Source of the DNA: Rhodoferax sp.
Lineage (GTDB): Bacteria; Pseudomonadota; Gammaproteobacteria; Burkholderiales; Burkholderiaceae_C
NCBI GenBank assembly: GCA_016463455.1
Contig: JAEMRG010000072.1
Span: 1-8,575, forward strand
Direction of reading: 5' to 3'
Length of the DNA stretch: 8,575 nt
Each line of letters starts with the position of its first letter. Positions within the stretch are counted from its first letter, which is position 1. Positions 6,501-8,575 of the stretch are shown here, one piece after another. The position numbers and the translations under genes are program-made. The notes beneath the pieces are model-generated. The model was not told the origin of the DNA and ran no database searches. It was given only the letters and a program-made list of their open reading frames with translations.

Positions 6501-6507
6501 CCCCTCT
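6501..6507 (-). promoter_or_regulatory. Antitoxin Shine-Dalgarno (AGAGGGG)
   Basis: AGAGGGG on the minus strand ends 6 nt before the antitoxin ATG. It also forms the 3' foot of the 40-bp palindrome, where its four Gs pair with four Cs at 6537-6540 if the whole palindrome is transcribed. Confidence 0.65.
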
Positions 6508-6540
6508 TATAAGATATATTGAAGATATCTTAAAAAGGGG
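6501..6540. repeat. 40-bp near-perfect palindrome, probable toxin-antitoxin operator
   Basis: The arms are 17 and 16 nt around a 7-nt centre. As minus-strand RNA they make 16 pairs with one bulged U and one G-U wobble. Inside lies the perfect 10-bp palindrome AAGATATCTT (6522-6531), and AAGATAT recurs at 6511-6517, 11 bp away. That one-helical-turn spacing is suited to two antitoxin dimers. It covers the -10 of the promoter below, as expected for an autorepressor site. The structure is seen directly; the operator role is inferred. Confidence 0.7.
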
Positions 6541-6550
6541 CAAATGTCAA
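6522..6550 (-). promoter_or_regulatory. Sigma-70-type promoter of the toxin-antitoxin operon
   Basis: A consensus -35 TTGACA (6550-6545) is followed by 17 nt and then TATCTT (6527-6522), which matches the -10 consensus at four of six. Transcription would start near A6515, about 21 nt before the antitoxin ATG, inside the palindrome. The -35 lies just 19 nt beyond the dehydrogenase stop codon. Confidence 0.65.
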
Positions 6551-6568
6551 CGCGCGGGACCCAAACAC

Positions 6569-7339
6569 TTATTGCGCCGCCCAGCCACCATCCATATTCC
6601 AGGCCACGCCGCGCACATTGTTGGCGGCTACCGAGCATAGGAACACCGCCAGCGCACCCAGTTCTTCGGGGGTGGTGAATTGCAGCGAAGGCTCTTTTTC
6701 GGCCAGCAACTGGCGCTTGGCTTCTTCATTGCTGATGCCTAGCGCGGCGGCTTTGGCGTCTACCTGTTTTTGCACCAGGGGCGTTAGCACCCAGCCCGGG
6801 CATATCGCGTTGCAGGTCACGCCGCTGGTGGCGTTCTCCAGTGCGGTCACTTTGGTCAAGCCCACCAGGCCGTGTTTGGCAGCGACATAGGCAGACTTTT
6901 CGGCCGAGGCCACCAGCCCGTGCACCGAGGCGATGTTCAGGATGCGGCCCCAGTTACGCGCTTGCATGCCGGGCAGGGCAAAGCGGCTGGCATGGAAAGC
7001 ACTACTTAGATTGATGGCGATTACCGCGTCCCAGCGCTCGGGCGGAAAATTTTCGACGCGGGCCACATGCTGGATGCCCGCGTTATTCACCAAAATGTCC
7101 ACACCGCCAAAAGTGGCCTCGGCGTGTCGCACCATGGCCTCGATTTCAGCGGGCTTGGACATGTCCGCGCCGTGGTAACTCACCTGCACCCCCAGCGCTT
7201 TGACCTGGGCCACGGCGGCGTCCACTTCGCCAAAGCCGTTCATCACGATGTTGGCGCCCTGGGCGGCCAGGGCCTTGGCCAAGCCTAGGCCGATGCCGCT
7301 GGTCGAGCCGGTAACCAGGGCGGTTTTGCCTTTAAGCAT
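6569..7339 (-). CDS. hbdH: D-3-hydroxybutyrate dehydrogenase (short-chain dehydrogenase/reductase)
   Basis: This enzyme interconverts (R)-3-hydroxybutyrate and acetoacetate with NAD, a step in polyhydroxybutyrate and ketone-body use. The 256-residue product is a full-length classical SDR. It has the cofactor motif TGSTSGIG (residues 10-17), NNAG (85-88), N110, and the catalytic S138, Y151 and K155 in YVAAK. Residues tied to 3-hydroxybutyrate binding in the Pseudomonas enzyme also appear: Q90 in NNAGIQHVA, H140 in SVHGL, K148, and a Gln in PLVQKQVD. The NWGRILNIASVHGLV and TCNAICPGWVLTPLVQKQ blocks are highly typical of the HBDH subgroup, not generic SDRs. GGAG (7351-7348) lies 8 nt before the ATG. 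The gene is divergent from the alpha/beta hydrolase across 108 bp. Literature symbols vary (hbdH, bdhA). Confidence 0.93.
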   Translation of the reverse strand: MLKGKTALVTGSTSGIGLGLAKALAAQGANIVMNGFGEVDAAVAQVKALGVQVSYHGADMSKPAEIEAMVRHAEATFGGVDILVNNAGIQHVARVENFPPERWDAVIAINLSSAFHASRFALPGMQARNWGRILNIASVHGLVASAEKSAYVAAKHGLVGLTKVTALENATSGVTCNAICPGWVLTPLVQKQVDAKAAALGISNEEAKRQLLAEKEPSLQFTTPEELGALAVFLCSVAANNVRGVAWNMDGGWAAQ

Positions 7340-7447
7340 AGGTATGTCTCCAATTCAATCGATGGGTTCTATTAGGATGTGCGCATTATCGAAGGCCTAC
7401 GCTACGCTCCCCTTACGGCCACAGACAAACTTTGCGCTATTTGACTT
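7340..7447. promoter_or_regulatory. Divergent intergenic region, dehydrogenase / hydrolase
   Basis: This 108-bp gap must hold the start signals for both divergent genes. I see the dehydrogenase Shine-Dalgarno and a GATAAT (-10-like, minus strand 7390-7385), but no acceptable -35 for it. There is no clear promoter or ribosome-binding site for the hydrolase and no convincing operator. Confidence 0.35.
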
Positions 7448-8344
7448 ATGCAAGCTGAACTTTTCTATCTCGACTGCGCCGCCCCGGTGCCCCACCGCAT
7501 GGCCTATTGGCAGTGGGGCGACCCGCAGGCCAACCATACCGTGGTGTGCGTGCACGGCCTCTCGCGCCAGGGGCGGGACTTTGACGTGCTGGCCCAGGCC
7601 TTGGTCGAGCGCTCCAAAACGCCGCTGCGCGTGGTCTGCCCTGATGTGGTGGGCCGCGGCAAGAGCGACTTTTTGACCGATCCGCAGGGCTACCAACTGC
7701 CTACCTATGTGGCCGACATGTTGCAACTGCTGGTCCAACTCAAACCCGCCACGCTGGACTGGGTGGGTACCAGCATGGGCGGCTTGATCGGCATGTTGCT
7801 TTGCGCTTATGCGCCTTCAGTGGGTGCGTCGGTGCGCCGTCTGGTGCTCAACGACGTGGGCCCGGTGATTCAATGGCAGGCGCTGCAACGCATCGGCCAG
7901 TACCTGGGCAAAAGCGGGCAGTTCGCCACCGTGCAGCAAGCGGCCGATGCCATGTGGGCGATCAGCAGCAGCTTTGGCCCGCACACGCCCGCGCAGTGGC
8001 TGGCGCTGTCGCAGCCCATGCTCAAGCCCCTTGCCGGGGTGCAGGGCCCAGGCGCATGGACTTTGCACTACGACCCGGCCATTGCGCTGCCCTTTGGCGC
8101 AATGACAGAGCAACAGGCCCAAGAAGGCGAAGCGCTCTTGTGGCAGGCTTACGATGCCATCAGCGCCCAGACCTTGCTGCTGCGCGGCGCGCAGTCCGAT
8201 TTGTTGTCCGCAGCCACTGCGCAGCAGATGACACAACGCGGGCCTAAAGCGCAGCTGGTGGAGTTTGCAGGCGTGGGCCATGCGCCTACTTTGATTGCGC
8301 CGGACCAGGTGGACGCCGTCACCCAGTTTGTGCTGGCTGCCTGA
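7448..8344 (+). CDS. Alpha/beta-fold hydrolase (serine esterase type)
   Basis: This cytoplasmic alpha/beta hydrolase of 298 residues has no signal peptide. The fold is clear: VHGLSRQGRDFD gives the HG oxyanion segment at residues 36-37, and DVVGRGKSD (66-74) is the family's second signature. GTSMGG places the nucleophile at S109 in a G-x-S-x-G elbow. D251 in GAQSDLLS and H278 in GVGHAP complete the triad. A cap region lies between about residues 135 and 215. The substrate cannot be read from sequence. Placement beside 3-hydroxybutyrate dehydrogenase makes a hydroxybutyrate ester or oligomer possible, but carboxylesterase or C-C hydrolase activity fits equally well. No Shine-Dalgarno sequence precedes ATG 7448. 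relA starts 22 nt after the stop, so the two are probably co-transcribed. Confidence 0.88.
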   Translation: MQAELFYLDCAAPVPHRMAYWQWGDPQANHTVVCVHGLSRQGRDFDVLAQALVERSKTPLRVVCPDVVGRGKSDFLTDPQGYQLPTYVADMLQLLVQLKPATLDWVGTSMGGLIGMLLCAYAPSVGASVRRLVLNDVGPVIQWQALQRIGQYLGKSGQFATVQQAADAMWAISSSFGPHTPAQWLALSQPMLKPLAGVQGPGAWTLHYDPAIALPFGAMTEQQAQEGEALLWQAYDAISAQTLLLRGAQSDLLSAATAQQMTQRGPKAQLVEFAGVGHAPTLIAPDQVDAVTQFVLAA

Positions 8345-8366
8345 AAGGACGCGTTCACGCTTTGCC

Positions 8367-8575
8367 ATGAACGCCGCCATTGACTCTATGACGGTGCAGG
8401 TAGATGCGCTGGCACGGGCCCGCGCTTTTGCTGAGCCACTGCTTGCCAGCGCGCATCTGGACACTGCGGAGAACATGCTCGACCATGCGGATGCGGTGGC
8501 GGCGATATTGCGCGGCATCGGCGGGTCTGAGGCCATGCAAGCGGCCAGCTATTTGGTCTATGCGAGCGAACACCT
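8367..8575 (+). CDS. relA: RelA/SpoT-family (p)ppGpp synthetase, N-terminus only (cut by window edge)
   Basis: RelA/SpoT proteins make, and in some cases degrade, the stringent-response alarmones ppGpp and pppGpp. Only 69 codons are present, read from ATG 8367 to the window end without a stop. I recognise the N-terminal lead of betaproteobacterial RelA from the segment ENMLDHADAVAAILRGIGGS and the following EAMQAASYLVYASEHL, which start the N-terminal HD-like domain. The synthetase, TGS and ACT domains are outside the window, so it cannot be judged whether the hydrolase site is active or whether this is the RelA or SpoT paralogue. AAGGA (8345-8349) sits 17 nt before the ATG, farther than usual. 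ATG 8388 is a possible alternative start. The gene follows the hydrolase closely in the same direction. Confidence 0.82.
   Translation, partial: MNAAIDSMTVQVDALARARAFAEPLLASAHLDTAENMLDHADAVAAILRGIGGSEAMQAASYLVYASEH

Noticed and set aside
7391..7420. GGCC-flanked segment (7395-7420) as a possible inverted repeat or operator
   Set aside because: Beyond the four-base GGCC ends the arms do not match, and no second copy occurs in the window.
7817..8536. Minus-strand open frame of about 240 codons opposite the hydrolase and relA
   Set aside because: Both plus-strand genes there have clear catalytic or family motifs. The opposite frame is low-complexity and lacks a ribosome site or domain.
1..8575. 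CRISPR array, insertion sequence, tRNA or rRNA
   Set aside because: No spaced direct repeats, transposase motifs, terminal inverted repeats, tRNA cloverleaf signatures or rRNA segments were seen on reading both strands.

Overview
The window is high-GC bacterial DNA. Gene content, protein sequence style and codon use point to Betaproteobacteria, most likely Comamonadaceae of the Rhodoferax/Curvibacter/Polaromonas kind. This placement is inferred from sequence recognition and no database was searched. No rRNA, tRNA, CRISPR array, insertion sequence or transposase is visible.

Layout. (1) Positions 1-1457, minus strand: the N-terminal 485 codons of mfd, the transcription-repair coupling factor, cut by the window edge. 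(2) Positions 1555-2832, plus strand: ispD and ispF, two MEP-pathway isoprenoid genes, divergent from mfd and followed by a good intrinsic terminator at 2923-2948. (3) Positions 2975-5768, plus strand: an apparently accessory two-gene unit. It comprises a 732-residue lipoprotein with a fibronectin-III-like N-terminal domain and a C-terminal YHYH domain rich in His/Cys/Asp, then an overlapping gene for a small Tat-type exported protein of unknown function. It looks AT-richer than its surroundings. (4) Positions 5809-6494, minus strand: a type II toxin-antitoxin pair, with the antitoxin first and a PemK/MazF-like toxin overlapping it by 4 nt. Upstream are a TTGACA promoter and a 40-bp near-perfect palindrome. 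(5) Positions 6569-7339, minus strand: D-3-hydroxybutyrate dehydrogenase. (6) Positions 7448-8575, plus strand: an alpha/beta hydrolase followed closely by the start of a relA/spoT-family (p)ppGpp synthetase gene, cut by the window edge.

How they fit together. mfd, ispDF, the dehydrogenase and relA are housekeeping or central-metabolism genes. Between them sit two accessory cassettes: the YHYH/Tat exported pair and the toxin-antitoxin pair. The dehydrogenase and hydrolase are divergent and might both serve polyhydroxybutyrate turnover, but only the dehydrogenase role is well supported.

The most interesting points are three. The YHYH lipoprotein with its uncharacterised partner may be an undescribed envelope metal-binding system. 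The toxin-antitoxin palindrome places the operator over the -10 and could hide the antitoxin ribosome-binding site on read-through transcripts. The start of the Tat protein gene is anomalous, because a strong Shine-Dalgarno sequence points to a start codon in the wrong frame.
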